A DNA stretch of 64,000 nt. It comes from Pseudomonadota bacterium. GTDB lineage: Bacteria; Pseudomonadota; Alphaproteobacteria; Rhodospirillales; Magnetospirillaceae. Where the stretch lies: contig JAJXWP010000016.1 of assembly GCA_021781575.1 (NCBI GenBank), positions 22,882 through 86,881 on the forward strand, given 5' to 3'. The notes under the pieces were generated by a model that worked only from the letters and a program-made list of their open reading frames with translations, ran no database searches and was not told the DNA's origin. This document shows positions 20,256-29,758 of the stretch, piece by piece; position 1 is the stretch's first letter; each line of letters opens with the position of its first letter. The translations under genes and the position numbers were made by a program.

Positions 20256-21287
20256 ATGGTCAATCCAGAACGGATTCTCGTGCTGACCCGGCAGGTGTCG
20301 GACATTACCGGAAGAAGGCTCGGCTCCATTCATGCCATTACCGGCAAAACCCGCATCCTGGCCTTGAACGCCATGATCGAGGCGTCGCGCGCCGGTGACG
20401 CCGGGCGCGGGTTCGCCGTGGTGGCCAATGAAGTGAAGGGTGTGTCCGACAGCGTGACACAGGTCGCGGGCGAGTTTTCCGGCGAATTACAGGCGGCCAT
20501 TGCCGAACTGAACGATCTCGGTTCGCGGATTATCGCCCATATGCGGGGAACGCGGCTGGTCGATTTCGCCGCAGCGATGATCGACATCGTCGACCGCAGC
20601 TTCTACGAGCGCATCGGCGACCTGCGCGGCTGGGCGGGGGAGCCGGTGCTGCTGGAGGCGGCGGCCAGCCTTGAGCCGGCCGCCTCGATGCGGGCGGCTG
20701 ACCGCTTGGCCGCCCTGCTCGACATTCGCTCTCTCTATCTCGATCTTTGGCTGACCGATGCCGAGGGTAGGGTGTTGGCCAGCGGCCGGCCGAAGCAGTT
20801 TACCGGGCTGCACGGTCTCGATATTTCCGGCGAGGACTGGTTCGGTCGGGCGATGGCGGCCGGCGCGGGCGAGGTCGCCATGATCGCCCCGCGGCTGGAC
20901 CGCCATCTGGGCAACGCCGCCGTGGTGACCTTTGCCTCGACCCTGCACGAAGGAGGGCGAAGCGGAGGGCGCGTGGTCGGCACGATCGCCGCCCATTTCA
21001 ACTGGGCGGCTCAATCCGAGGCGGTGGTGGACCGGGTGCGGTTGGACGGAGATGAGCGCCTGCGGACCCATTGCCTGTTGTTGGACGGCGATCAGCGCAT
21101 CATCGCCTCCTCGGATCGCCGGGGCGTGCTGGCCGATCGGTTCCCCTTGAAGGCGGACGGACAGGCAGCCGGCAGCTATCTCAACAAGGATGGGCGACTG
21201 GTCGGCTTCGCCCGTGGCACCGGCTTCGAGAGCTACCGCGGATCCGGCTGGTTCGGTCTGATCGTGCAGGACCCCGTCGAGGACTGA
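20256..21287 (+). CDS. Soluble chemoreceptor-like protein: N-terminal MCP hairpin, C-terminal Cache-like sensor
   Basis: 343 aa with no membrane segment. Residues about 20-65 carry the highly conserved methyl-accepting hairpin tip (KTRILALNAMIEASRAGDAG, then RGFAVVANEV), the part that contacts CheA and CheW. The rest (about 110-340) looks like a Cache/PAS-type ligand domain, with SLYLDLWLTDAEGRVLASG and SYLNKDGRLVGFARG segments and a final WFGLIVQ. The order is inverted compared with a classic transmembrane receptor and the signalling hairpin is short. ATG 20256 was chosen; upstream in-frame residues overlap the lyase gene and do not look protein-like. It probably signals cytoplasmic or redox conditions to a chemotaxis array; that is inference. 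Confidence 0.75.
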   Translation: MVNPERILVLTRQVSDITGRRLGSIHAITGKTRILALNAMIEASRAGDAGRGFAVVANEVKGVSDSVTQVAGEFSGELQAAIAELNDLGSRIIAHMRGTRLVDFAAAMIDIVDRSFYERIGDLRGWAGEPVLLEAAASLEPAASMRAADRLAALLDIRSLYLDLWLTDAEGRVLASGRPKQFTGLHGLDISGEDWFGRAMAAGAGEVAMIAPRLDRHLGNAAVVTFASTLHEGGRSGGRVVGTIAAHFNWAAQSEAVVDRVRLDGDERLRTHCLLLDGDQRIIASSDRRGVLADRFPLKADGQAAGSYLNKDGRLVGFARGTGFESYRGSGWFGLIVQDPVED

Positions 21288-21401
21288 ATGCCGGTCAACC
21301 GGTCCGGGTCTTATCCGGCCGCGGACACCCGCCGTGTCAAGGTGGTGGACAAGTTGGAGTGCGCCAAACTGTCTTCGCGGGGTTCAACTGATGCCGCGGA
21401 G

Positions 21402-22595
21402 TCATACCACCGCATCGAGTAGCATTTCTTTGAACAGCTTCAAAAAATGCTGATCGAGATGCTCCTGCATCTCTTCAGACATGAGATCAAGAGCCGCCGT
21501 TGCCTCCATCGGAGGCTTGTAGACCCGGCGGTCGGTAAGCGCGCTGAACACGTCGACGATCGCCGCCATGCGGGCCAGTTCGTTGAGTTGAGAGCCTTTG
21601 AGGCCGTGGGGGTAGCCAGTGCCGTTCAGCTTCTCGTGATGTTGCTCGGCGATGGTGATCACCGCCTTGGGAATTGCCGAGGCATTCCGGAGAAATGTCG
21701 CCGTCTGGGTGACATGACTTTTCATCACCGCGAATTCGGTCGCATCGAGGCGTCCGGGTTTGTTCAGGATGTCATGAGGGATCGACATCTTTCCGGCATC
21801 GTGCAGCAGGCCTCCGCTGGCCAGCACCAGTTGATCGTCTTCTTTCACTCCGGCGGCATTGCCGAACAGCGACAGCAAGGTGGCCACCCGCATGCTGTGG
21901 GCATAGGAATAGTTGTCATGGTCTCTGACGCCGTTGAGGATCGCCTTGAAGGCGTTCTGGTTCACCGCGTCCACCAGCGGCGCGCAGGCTCGGCTGACCA
22001 TCCCGTAGGGCAGGGGATCGCCGCTGGCGATGACGTCCGAAATATTGTTGAAGACTTCCACGGTATTCTTGAGAGCATGCCGCGGGAGCGCCGGCAAATG
22101 GTCCCATTTGCGTTCGACGGCGGCGTTCAGACGAGCCGAGACAGCTTTGATCAGGGCGCTGCGGCGGTAGGGCTTGACCAGCTGGTCGTTGGCGCCGGCG
22201 GCACGCGCCCCGCCAATTGACTTGAGGTCGGGGCGATCGGCGACGTAAAGGATCGCCGTGTGGCTGAGCACACTGACTTGCCGCAAGGCTTTGATGAACC
22301 GGATGCCGCTGAGCGGTGGGACCTGTTCGCCGACGATGACGAGGGCCGGTGCGGCCATACTCAGAGCGGTCAAAGCATTGGTGGCATCGGCGAAACCGCC
22401 GACCCGGTAAAATGACAGAAGTGCTTTTGACACTTCTTCGCGATGCCGCGCATTGGCATCGACCACGGCCACCGAATGGCGTTTCGATGCGTCCGTCGCC
22501 GATTCGATGCCATATGCGGCGTCGGCGAGCCGGATTTTGTCAGGTGCTTCCGCGGCATTCGTCCCGGTTGGCGAGTCCTGGACTTTCGGCACCAT
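21402..22595 (-). CDS. HD-GYP phosphodiesterase with degenerate receiver domain
   Basis: 397 aa. The N-terminal receiver-like domain (about residues 28-150) reads SVAVVDANARHREEV and ALVIVGEQVPPLSGI. The phospho-acceptor Asp expected in the second motif is replaced (VGEQ), while the Lys in LVKPYRRS is kept. The C-terminal HD-GYP domain has HDAGKMSIPHDILNKPGRL and HHEKLNGTGYPHGLKG (HD plus GYP motifs), the signature of cyclic di-GMP hydrolases. ATG 22595 has GAGGGG about 6 bases upstream and is preferred over the GTG at 22700. It likely acts as an unphosphorylated or ligand/partner-controlled c-di-GMP phosphodiesterase. Confidence 0.88.
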   Translation of the reverse strand: MVPKVQDSPTGTNAAEAPDKIRLADAAYGIESATDASKRHSVAVVDANARHREEVSKALLSFYRVGGFADATNALTALSMAAPALVIVGEQVPPLSGIRFIKALRQVSVLSHTAILYVADRPDLKSIGGARAAGANDQLVKPYRRSALIKAVSARLNAAVERKWDHLPALPRHALKNTVEVFNNISDVIASGDPLPYGMVSRACAPLVDAVNQNAFKAILNGVRDHDNYSYAHSMRVATLLSLFGNAAGVKEDDQLVLASGGLLHDAGKMSIPHDILNKPGRLDATEFAVMKSHVTQTATFLRNASAIPKAVITIAEQHHEKLNGTGYPHGLKGSQLNELARMAAIVDVFSALTDRRVYKPPMEATAALDLMSEEMQEHLDQHFLKLFKEMLLDAVV

Positions 22596-22807
22596 GAGCG
22601 CCCCTCGGCCGGAGCCCCTCGCCGGCATCGTCGGCTCGTCATAGTTGTGTTTAGCTGCGAGGGTACCCCCAATGTCTCCGCTAAATGACGGCGGGGCCAC
22701 ATACGAATATCTACGAATTTCGTCGATTTCTCGCGCGATTTAGGGTGCATGCAATTCGCATGTTGTGGCCGCCGGCGGCAAAACGGGCTGGTGCGGCCGA
22801 ACAGCCC

Positions 22808-23503
22808 TCAGCGTCTTGTCAGGGGCGCGGCAAACACATAGCCGATCGAGCGCACCGCCTTGACCGGCAACGGCATGCCGGTGCGCCCCTCGATCTTCTT
22901 GCGCAAGCGGGACAGGGTCGAATCAAGGCTGCGGCGGTTGGTTTCCGCCGCCGCTTTTCCCAACGCCAACATCAACTGGTCGCTCGATACGGAAATTCCC
23001 GGCGTTTCCGCGAAGGCCGAGACGACACAGTATTCGGCGGTCGTCAACTCGACCTCCACGCCACTGGGGGCGGCCAGTAGCCAGTTCAACGGATCGAACT
23101 GCCAGCCCGGCAACGGCTGCACCTGGTCCACCCCCCCGCCAAGGCGCCGCGCCAATGCGCCGATCGCTGCCGCCAATTCGCTGAGGACGACCGGTTTCAC
23201 CAGGTAGTTGTCGGCGCCACATTCCAACCCGGCAATCCGGTCATGCGCTTGTGCCCTCGCCGTCAGCATGATGATCCCGACGGGGCTGTGGCGGCGCATG
23301 CGCGCGGCGATGGCCAGCCCGCTCTCGCCAGGCAGGCCGAGGTCGAGCACCAGAATATTCGCGGGGCGGTCGGCCCAGATCCGATCCAGCTCCGTTCCAT
23401 CGCCGACACCGCGGATGTCCGTTCCCTCGGCGGCGAGAAAGGCGCAAATGCTGTCTCTCAGGTCGATATCGTCTTCAACGACGATCACATTGGGAAATGA
23501 CAT
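22808..23503 (-). CDS. OmpR/PhoB-type response regulator
   Basis: 231 aa. The receiver domain (about residues 1-118) has VVEDDIDLRD (acidic pocket), VLDLGLPGESG (phospho-Asp in the first D-L), MLTAR and NYLVKP (Lys). The winged-helix DNA-binding domain (about 135-228) includes LTTAEYCVVSAFAE, SLDSTLSRLRKKIE and KAVRSIGYVFA. Its start overlaps the 3' end of the sensor kinase gene by 29 bp, so the kinase upstream is its cognate partner. Target genes are unknown. Confidence 0.93.
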   Translation of the reverse strand: MSFPNVIVVEDDIDLRDSICAFLAAEGTDIRGVGDGTELDRIWADRPANILVLDLGLPGESGLAIAARMRRHSPVGIIMLTARAQAHDRIAGLECGADNYLVKPVVLSELAAAIGALARRLGGGVDQVQPLPGWQFDPLNWLLAAPSGVEVELTTAEYCVVSAFAETPGISVSSDQLMLALGKAAAETNRRSLDSTLSRLRKKIEGRTGMPLPVKAVRSIGYVFAAPLTRR

Positions 23504-25967
23504 CGTCGCGGGCCATCCTTTGGTCCTGATGGGGGGAGGTGGCTTGCCGGCGCGGCAGCCTGACGGTGAAAGTGGTTCCGGCGCCGGCGGCGCTGGTCAC
23601 GGCGACGACACCCCGATGCCGTTCGGCGATGCGCCGTGCCAAATGCAGGCCTAGCCCGGTGCCGTTGCGGCCGGTCGCAGACCGGCCGCGGTAGAATTTG
23701 TCAAAGAGATTTGCCTGGTCAACCTCTGCGATACCGGGGCCGTCGTCGGAGACGGCGATAACGGCATCCGCCTCGCTGACGGCCAAACCAATACGGATTT
23801 CACCCGTTGACGGTGAATATTTCATCGCGTTATCGACAAGATTTGACAGGAGGACGCGCAGCAGGTCCGGGTCCCCTTCCATGTCCGTCATGCCGGTGGG
23901 CAGCGTGACGCGGACCGGCTGGGCGGCGATCGACCCATAGTCGTCGCGCATCTCCAGCAGCAGCGCGCCGAGGTCGACATGGCGGATGCGCAGGCTGTCG
24001 ACGTCTGCGTCCAGCCATTCATCAGCCAGATAGCTGTCGATGAGCGCGGTCATCCGCTGGACGGCACGGCGGATCTTCGCCAACTCGCCGGCTCGCCGAT
24101 CGCGTTCGATATCTCTCGACAATCCAAGCACATCGGCGGCGGCGCCGACGACCGACAGCGGCGTGCGGAATTCGTGGCTGACCATGGCGAGGAAATTGCG
24201 CTGTTCACGCATGGCGCGCTGCTGCGCCGCCAAAGCCGCGTCGGACCGTTCGCGGGCGTCGACCAGTGTTCGCTCCAGGTCTTTGCGCGCCGAGATGTCA
24301 TTGGCGCAGACCATGACCGCATCCTCGGCGCCATAGCGGAACCGTACGGCCGACAGCAACGTCCAGCACAACTCTCCGTTGGCCCGCCGCAGCTGGATTT
24401 CCGCCCCGCCGATGACACCCTCATCGGCGAGACGCGCCACGACGCTGGTGCGGTCCTCGGGCGTGGCATAGAAATCCATGGCCGAACGGCCGAGGCCGCT
24501 ATCCGGCGGCAGGCCGAGGAGGTCGCCGGCAGGGCCGTTCAGGAACAGCAGCCGGCCTTCCATCATGCTGACCACCAGCATGGGGAACGGAGCGGCGTCG
24601 AGCAGGGCGCGCAGATGCGCTTCACCGGCCTGGCGTTCCGCCACCTCCGTGGCAAGCCGCCGGTTGGCCGCGCTAAGCTCGGCGGTGCGCTCGGCCACAT
24701 GGCGCTCCAGCAGTCTTTCCTGTTGCTGGGACATGGCCAGCAGTGTCGCCTGCGCGGACCGCTTGTCGCGCGCGGTGGCCGCCACCCGCTGAGCCAGGCC
24801 GACACTCAGCAGGATGATATGGAGAACTCCGCCGATCTGGACGAGCATATCGACGCCTTCGAAGCCGCCGATCACGCCCATGTTGCGCAACGCCAACAAG
24901 TTGAATGCGGAAATCTGCACGCCGAAGGCGGCGAGATAGCTGAGCCCGGCGCTCTCGCCCCGCAGCGCCATGCGCGCCGCCACAATCATCTGGACGGTGC
25001 AGATATAGATGACAACCAGATGGAGCAGCACCGCCACCAGCGAATAGACATTGAAAAATACTGCCGGCGTGGCCGCATAGGCGGCGAAGCCAAGTGTCCG
25101 ATAGATGCGGTGCAGCCGAGGGTGACGGTCCTTCAGGTCAAGAATCGGGGAGCACAGCAGGGCCCCGGCGGCGATGGTCAGGCATGCGCCGAGGCGGACC
25201 AGGACATCCGAGACGGCCGGCATGGTGGGGAACAGAAATTGGGCAATGTAGCCGTCGATGCCGGCAAATGTGACTTCAAAGAATAAAATATACAAAGTAT
25301 AATGTAGATATACGCTCTCCCTCGATGTCATGTACAACATAAAACTGGCAAATATTGTGACAAGAACAACGCCGTTGATGCACCCAAGTAGTGCGTCGAT
25401 TGCTGATGCTGACCTAATAAATGAGTCTTCTTTCCAGAGAGTGACCTTGGCGACGACGGTACTTACCGTCTGGACGCGCAAATAGAAGGTCTGCGGTTGG
25501 TCGGCCGGCAGGACCAGCGGAAAGACGAAATTCCGGTAGGCGATCGGCCGCGTGGCGAAAGGAAGGCGGGCTCCCGTTTTGACCGCGGTGAAGCCGCCCG
25601 CTCCGTTCGGCAAGTAGAGGTCGACATGCTGCAGATAGGGCATGTCCACTTCCAAAAGGCGCCGACCGCTGCCCGCGGCCCGGCGTCGAAGCGAAAAGCG
25701 CAGCCAGAAGGCGGCGGGCGAGAACCCCGCGGCGAGATAATGGGGCAGCGGCCGGAAGAGGGATGCATATGGCAGTGCGGCCACGTCGGCGACGCCGAGC
25801 ATGCCGCTTTTGTCCTCCAGAACATCCATCCGTCCCGACAGGCTTTGCCTTGGCCCGTCGGCGGACACCGGGGAAAGATCTGCGGCGATGCCCGGGTGTG
25901 CCGAGGAGCCGATGATCGCGGCGACAAGGCAGACAAGGCAGAGGGCCGCTCTCCCGGTCAATGGCAT
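23475..25967 (-). CDS. 7TMR-DISM sensor histidine kinase with PAS domain
   Basis: 830 aa. A signal peptide covers about residues 1-29, followed by a periplasmic 7TMR-DISMED2-type domain (about 30-170). Seven hydrophobic helices (about 180-385) form the 7TMR-DISM module. A coiled coil, a PAS domain (about 445-555), HisKA (MVSHEFRTPLSVV, phospho-His at about 595) and HATPase_c (LVDNAMKYSP, VSDDGPGI, GTGLGLHLARR) complete it. Periplasmic sensors of this class often bind carbohydrate-like or small ligands. ATG 25967 is preceded by AGGGGACCAAAG and gives a clean signal peptide, better than the longer frame starting at 26048. Its 3' end overlaps the response regulator start. Confidence 0.92.
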   Translation of the reverse strand: MPLTGRAALCLVCLVAAIIGSSAHPGIAADLSPVSADGPRQSLSGRMDVLEDKSGMLGVADVAALPYASLFRPLPHYLAAGFSPAAFWLRFSLRRRAAGSGRRLLEVDMPYLQHVDLYLPNGAGGFTAVKTGARLPFATRPIAYRNFVFPLVLPADQPQTFYLRVQTVSTVVAKVTLWKEDSFIRSASAIDALLGCINGVVLVTIFASFMLYMTSRESVYLHYTLYILFFEVTFAGIDGYIAQFLFPTMPAVSDVLVRLGACLTIAAGALLCSPILDLKDRHPRLHRIYRTLGFAAYAATPAVFFNVYSLVAVLLHLVVIYICTVQMIVAARMALRGESAGLSYLAAFGVQISAFNLLALRNMGVIGGFEGVDMLVQIGGVLHIILLSVGLAQRVAATARDKRSAQATLLAMSQQQERLLERHVAERTAELSAANRRLATEVAERQAGEAHLRALLDAAPFPMLVVSMMEGRLLFLNGPAGDLLGLPPDSGLGRSAMDFYATPEDRTSVVARLADEGVIGGAEIQLRRANGELCWTLLSAVRFRYGAEDAVMVCANDISARKDLERTLVDARERSDAALAAQQRAMREQRNFLAMVSHEFRTPLSVVGAAADVLGLSRDIERDRRAGELAKIRRAVQRMTALIDSYLADEWLDADVDSLRIRHVDLGALLLEMRDDYGSIAAQPVRVTLPTGMTDMEGDPDLLRVLLSNLVDNAMKYSPSTGEIRIGLAVSEADAVIAVSDDGPGIAEVDQANLFDKFYRGRSATGRNGTGLGLHLARRIAERHRGVVAVTSAAGAGTTFTVRLPRRQATSPHQDQRMARDDVISQCDRR

Positions 25968-26339
25968 CTTTGGTCCCCTGCCTCCCCCCTCCAGGTCTCG
26001 GACTCCCCGGGGCGCGCCGAACGATGGCGACAGGGGCCGGACTGGCAACGCCGCGGGCTTGGTGCATGACGCCGATTCCGCTGCCTTCCATATACTACCT
26101 TAAGTAGTTATTTTCATTTGATCAATAATGGAATTGAAAAGAAGCCCATGTTTCGTGACATTTCCTCGCCTCGACTATAAGTGCGTCTGCGGCAGCGGCC
26201 TCCGATCCCGGGGCGTTTCCCTCGAGCCCGTTCGCCATCGAATTCCGGCATCGGCCGCGGCCGCGCGGCAGCGGATCGGTGGGCTTTGAAACAGCCCTGG
26301 CCCACGCCATCTTCATCTCATGACAGGAGGGCTGCATCG
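25968..26339. other. Divergent intergenic region between sensor kinase and phhB
   Basis: About 370 bp serving as upstream region for both the sensor kinase (minus) and the dehydratase (plus). It has a clearly AT-rich centre (about 26085-26180) where promoters are likely, for example TATAAG at about 26176, but no -35/-10 pair stands out. Frames open here do not resemble proteins. Confidence 0.4.
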
Positions 26340-26681
26340 ATGGAAATTCACCAAATGACCTGTGCTCCGTGCAAAGGCGGCACGCCGCCGCTGTCCGCCG
26401 ACGAGGCGGCGGGCCTTGCCGGCGCGGTGCCGGAGTGGGAACTCGCCGATGGCGCGACGCGGTTGGCGCGTCAATTCAAGTTTCGGGACTTCGCTCAGGC
26501 TCTGGCATTCGTCAATGCGATGGGTGCCATCGCGGAAGAGCAGGGGCACCATCCCGACATCTGCTTCGGCTGGGGGTATGCGCGGGTGACCCTTTACACC
26601 CACAAGATCGCCGGGCTGCACGAAAACGATTTCATCATGGCGGCGAAATTTGATCGGGCCTTTGGCGCCGTTCACCAATGA
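26340..26681 (+). CDS. phhB: Pterin-4a-carbinolamine dehydratase
   Basis: 113 aa, the usual family length. The catalytic signature is intact: EQGHHPDICFGWGYARV followed by LYTHKIAGLHENDF (H-H-P...T-H...G-L). It dehydrates 4a-hydroxytetrahydrobiopterin so that aromatic amino-acid hydroxylases can reuse the pterin; some homologues have other pterin-related roles. An N-terminal CAPC pair occurs as in a subset of the family. No phenylalanine hydroxylase is adjacent. ATG 26340 has a strong AGGAGG site 8 bases upstream. Confidence 0.93.
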   Translation: MEIHQMTCAPCKGGTPPLSADEAAGLAGAVPEWELADGATRLARQFKFRDFAQALAFVNAMGAIAEEQGHHPDICFGWGYARVTLYTHKIAGLHENDFIMAAKFDRAFGAVHQ

Positions 26682-26754
26682 CCGCATCATTTCAGGTTCC
26701 GGCCACGGATGCCGGCGACGCGCCGGCGCCCGTGGTCCTGGCTTCTTTCGCTCG

Positions 26755-27597
26755 TCAGTGTTTCGGCTTTTCGCTCATTGGCGAGCCGTCCAGATTGTAG
26801 CGCTTGATCTGCGCGTTCTCATGCAGTTCCCCGATCAGCTTCTTGATATCGTCCTGGGCGAGCTCCATCCGGATCTGTCCCTTGACCTTGTCGAAGGATG
26901 GCGGGGGCGCCACCCGACGGTCCTCGACCTCGATGATGTGCCAGCCGTAAGGGCTGTGGACCGGTGTTTGGGTGTACTCGCCGGGCTTCAGCTTGAACGC
27001 CGCGTCGGCGAACTCGGGCACCAACCGGTCCCGGCTGACATATCCGAGATCTCCGCCCGAGGCTTTGCCGGAGGGGTCCAGGCTCTTGGCCTTGGCTTCG
27101 TCGGCGAAGGAAGCGCCAGATTTCAGCGCGGCGATCACCGCCTTGGCGGTCGCTTCGTCAGCGACCAGGATATGGCGGATCCGCACTTCTTCCTTCGGCG
27201 GAGCCTTGGCGACCGTCTCGTCATAGCGGTGGCGGACGGCGGATTCGGGGATGTCCGCATCGACCCGCCTGGTCAAGTACAAGCGTTGCAGCACCTGAAG
27301 CCGGGCTTCGGCCATATCGGCCTTGAACTGCGGATCGTGCTCCAGCTTTTCTTTTTCCGCTTGTTGAAGAACGAGCTGTTCGGTGATCAATTGGTCGAGC
27401 AGTCGGTCATAAACTTTTTCGAGCGGTACCTGGCCATGCTGGGAAATGGCGTCTTCCGCTTTGATCACGGCGGAGCGGTGGATGGCCTTGCCGTTGACCG
27501 TGGCGACGACCGGATCGGCATCCGCCGCCCAGGCCGGAATGGTTGCGGTCATCATCAGGGCGGCCAACGCGATGGCGCCCATGGGGCCGTGGCTCAT
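26755..27597 (-). CDS. Periplasmic parvulin-type peptidyl-prolyl isomerase
   Basis: 280 aa. A signal peptide is present (cleavage after IPAWA, about residue 24), followed by a SurA_N-like helical chaperone part (about 30-120). A parvulin/PpiC rotamase domain (about 135-230) shows VRIRHILVADEATA, GGDLGYVSRDRLVPEFADAAF and SPYGWHIIEVEDR. It probably helps fold exported or outer-membrane proteins. The ATG at 27597 follows AAAGGGGACTTTTCT and is preferred over the ATG at 27615. It converges with phhB. Confidence 0.92.
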   Translation of the reverse strand: MSHGPMGAIALAALMMTATIPAWAADADPVVATVNGKAIHRSAVIKAEDAISQHGQVPLEKVYDRLLDQLITEQLVLQQAEKEKLEHDPQFKADMAEARLQVLQRLYLTRRVDADIPESAVRHRYDETVAKAPPKEEVRIRHILVADEATAKAVIAALKSGASFADEAKAKSLDPSGKASGGDLGYVSRDRLVPEFADAAFKLKPGEYTQTPVHSPYGWHIIEVEDRRVAPPPSFDKVKGQIRMELAQDDIKKLIGELHENAQIKRYNLDGSPMSEKPKH

Positions 27598-27838
27598 AGA
27601 AAAGTCCCCTTTCATTTGTCGATGTCGGTGGGCCCCGGGCGCGATGCCAGGGGATCAAGGGAACCGCGCCTGGCGGCGCCCCCATCACAGCTATGCTTCG
27701 ACATCTCCCGGATGGACGGCCCATCCGCCCATCTGGCCGGCGACAATAGTCCCAACCACGACTTTCGGGAAGCGGCGGCGTGACATGATGGTCCGGCTAG
27801 CCGATACTGTCGAAACCCCTGATTTCACCGAGGAGGAA

Positions 27839-28837
27839 ATGGACCTGACTTCATGTGATCTGGCAGCGCAGGCCGAGGGCGATCCGATCGACTACGGCAA
27901 CGGCATTCATGCTGTTGATGCCCTGTATGTCCGTCCCCGCCTGGCGGCGATCCATCTGGTGACGGCGAACGGCCGAGTAGCCGTGGTGGAAAGCGCCCAC
28001 AATGCGGCTTTGCCGAGGGTCGAATCGGCCCTGGCAGCCCTGGGGTTCGACCGGGGTGCGGTAGACTACCTGTTTCTCACTCACGTCCATCTCGACCATG
28101 CCGGCGGTGCCGGGGCGATGATGCAGGCTTTCCCCAATGCCCGACTGGTGGTGCATCCGCGCGGGGCGCGGCATATGGCTGATCCGAGCCAGCTGAATGC
28201 GGCCACGGCGGCCGTCTATGGCGCGGAAAACGCCGCTCTCCGTTATGGGACCTTGCTGCCGGTACCCGCCGATCGAATCATTGCCACGACCGACCGGCAG
28301 GTGTTTGCCCTCGGCGGCAGGGAACTGGAGATCCTGCATACGCCCGGCCACGCCAAGCACCATCAATGTATTTTCGATCGCGCCAGCCGGGGCGTCTTCA
28401 CCGGCGACCTGTTCGGCCTATGCTATCGTGAACTGGACCGGCCGGATGGGCCGTTCGTCATTCCCACCACCACCCCGTCGCAGTTCAATCCGGCGGATCT
28501 GCAACGTTCGATCGACCTGGTGATGTCATTGGCCCCCAGCGCCCTTTTCCTCACCCATTTCGGCCGCATCCTGCCCACCGGCGCCTATCTGGCCCAGCTG
28601 CGGCGGATGATCGACGGGCATGTCGCCGCTGCACTGGCCGAACGCAACCGCGGAGACCGCCGGGAAGAATATATCCGTCAAGGCCTTGCCTCGCTGCTAC
28701 GCAGCGAGTTGGTGGCATGCGGCCGCGGAGATGTGGTCGACCAGGCGATGGACCTGTTCGCCGAGGATATCGAACTCAATGCGCAGGGCCTTGAGCACTG
28801 GCTGGCCCATGGTGCCGAGGGAGCCCCCGCAGGTTAG
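27839..28837 (+). CDS. Metallo-beta-lactamase fold hydrolase
   Basis: 332 aa. Metal ligands are visible as THVHLDHAGG (about residues 80-89), PGHAKHH (about 170) and FTGDLFG (about 188), with a late His in FLTHFGR. The binuclear zinc or iron site is therefore complete. The C-terminal 80 residues are helical. Lactonase, thioesterase or glyoxalase-type activities are all possible; substrate unknown. ATG 27839 is placed just after GAGGAGGAA; an upstream in-frame ATG pair at 27785/27788 is an alternative. Its stop codon overlaps the end of the convergent epimerase gene. Confidence 0.85.
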   Translation: MDLTSCDLAAQAEGDPIDYGNGIHAVDALYVRPRLAAIHLVTANGRVAVVESAHNAALPRVESALAALGFDRGAVDYLFLTHVHLDHAGGAGAMMQAFPNARLVVHPRGARHMADPSQLNAATAAVYGAENAALRYGTLLPVPADRIIATTDRQVFALGGRELEILHTPGHAKHHQCIFDRASRGVFTGDLFGLCYRELDRPDGPFVIPTTTPSQFNPADLQRSIDLVMSLAPSALFLTHFGRILPTGAYLAQLRRMIDGHVAAALAERNRGDRREEYIRQGLASLLRSELVACGRGDVVDQAMDLFAEDIELNAQGLEHWLAHGAEGAPAG

Positions 28838-29736
28838 GGCTCTCCGGGCAATTCCCTGACTGGGCGGATGGTCAGGGACCATTGGCGGCCGGTACCCGGG
28901 GGAATGGAGACGATACCCGGTTTCACGGCCAGTTCGCCCTGGAACCCCAGGGGGCTCATGTAGCCCTGCCAAGGCTCCAGGCACAGGAAGCCGGCGCCGC
29001 CGGGCCTGGTCCAGAGGCCGAAATGGGGAAAGTCGGGGAAACTCAGCTCAATTCCCGTCCCGCCGGGGACGCCGAAGCTGAGGGACCGGCTGTTCAGCCG
29101 GTCCCAGACGACGGCGCTGACGTCGAACAGGCTGTCGTCGAGCGGCAGGATGCGGCCGACCACCGGCGTCGGCAGCGGCTCGGGCCCCAGGCCGTTGCCG
29201 AGGACGCGGCGGATCCCTTGTGGCTCCGCCTCGGCGAACACCAGCCGATGGCCGGTTCGTTCCAGGCCTGCCGCCAGCGGCCAGCGGAAGGCCGGATGGG
29301 CGCCCAGGCTGACCGGCAGAGGCCGTGAATCAGGATTGTTCACGGTGAAGGTCTGGATCAGACGATCCTCTTCGAGCCGAAACGAAACGATCAGTTCAAA
29401 GGCGAACGGATATTGCCGGCGCGTCTCGGCGCTGTCGGCCAGGCGGAAATCGGCCGCCTCGGCGGCCTTGGCCACCACCGCCGTCATGCTGTGGCGCAGG
29501 AAGCCATGGCTTTGCATCGGATAGCGGACGCCCTGATGGATCAGCGTGTCCTCTGTCAGTGCGCCGACGATGGGGAACAGATTGGGGGCGCGCCATCCCC
29601 ATACCGCCGGGTCGGCCTGCCAGATGAGCTCTTCGCCCCAGCACGGGACGAGGGACTGCAGTTCGGCTCCCTTGCTGCTGATACGGGCGGTCAAGGCGGC
29701 GTTGGCGATGGTGATGATCTGCTGTTCGGCCGTCAT
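28834..29736 (-). CDS. Aldose 1-epimerase family protein (LacX-like)
   Basis: 300 aa beta-rich protein of the galactose mutarotase-like superfamily. The N-terminal segment AALTARISSKGAELQSLV, the RAPNLFPIVGALTED stretch and GVRYPMQSHGFLRH (with a conserved His) are typical of the LacX subgroup of sugar mutarotases. It probably interconverts anomers of a sugar or sugar phosphate; the sugar is not known. ATG 29736 removes a 22-residue unconserved extension. It lies 22 bp downstream of an aldo/keto reductase gene on the same strand. Confidence 0.87.
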   Translation of the reverse strand: MTAEQQIITIANAALTARISSKGAELQSLVPCWGEELIWQADPAVWGWRAPNLFPIVGALTEDTLIHQGVRYPMQSHGFLRHSMTAVVAKAAEAADFRLADSAETRRQYPFAFELIVSFRLEEDRLIQTFTVNNPDSRPLPVSLGAHPAFRWPLAAGLERTGHRLVFAEAEPQGIRRVLGNGLGPEPLPTPVVGRILPLDDSLFDVSAVVWDRLNSRSLSFGVPGGTGIELSFPDFPHFGLWTRPGGAGFLCLEPWQGYMSPLGFQGELAVKPGIVSIPPGTGRQWSLTIRPVRELPGEP

Positions 29737-29758
29737 CGGATGCTTCCCGATCCTCCCC

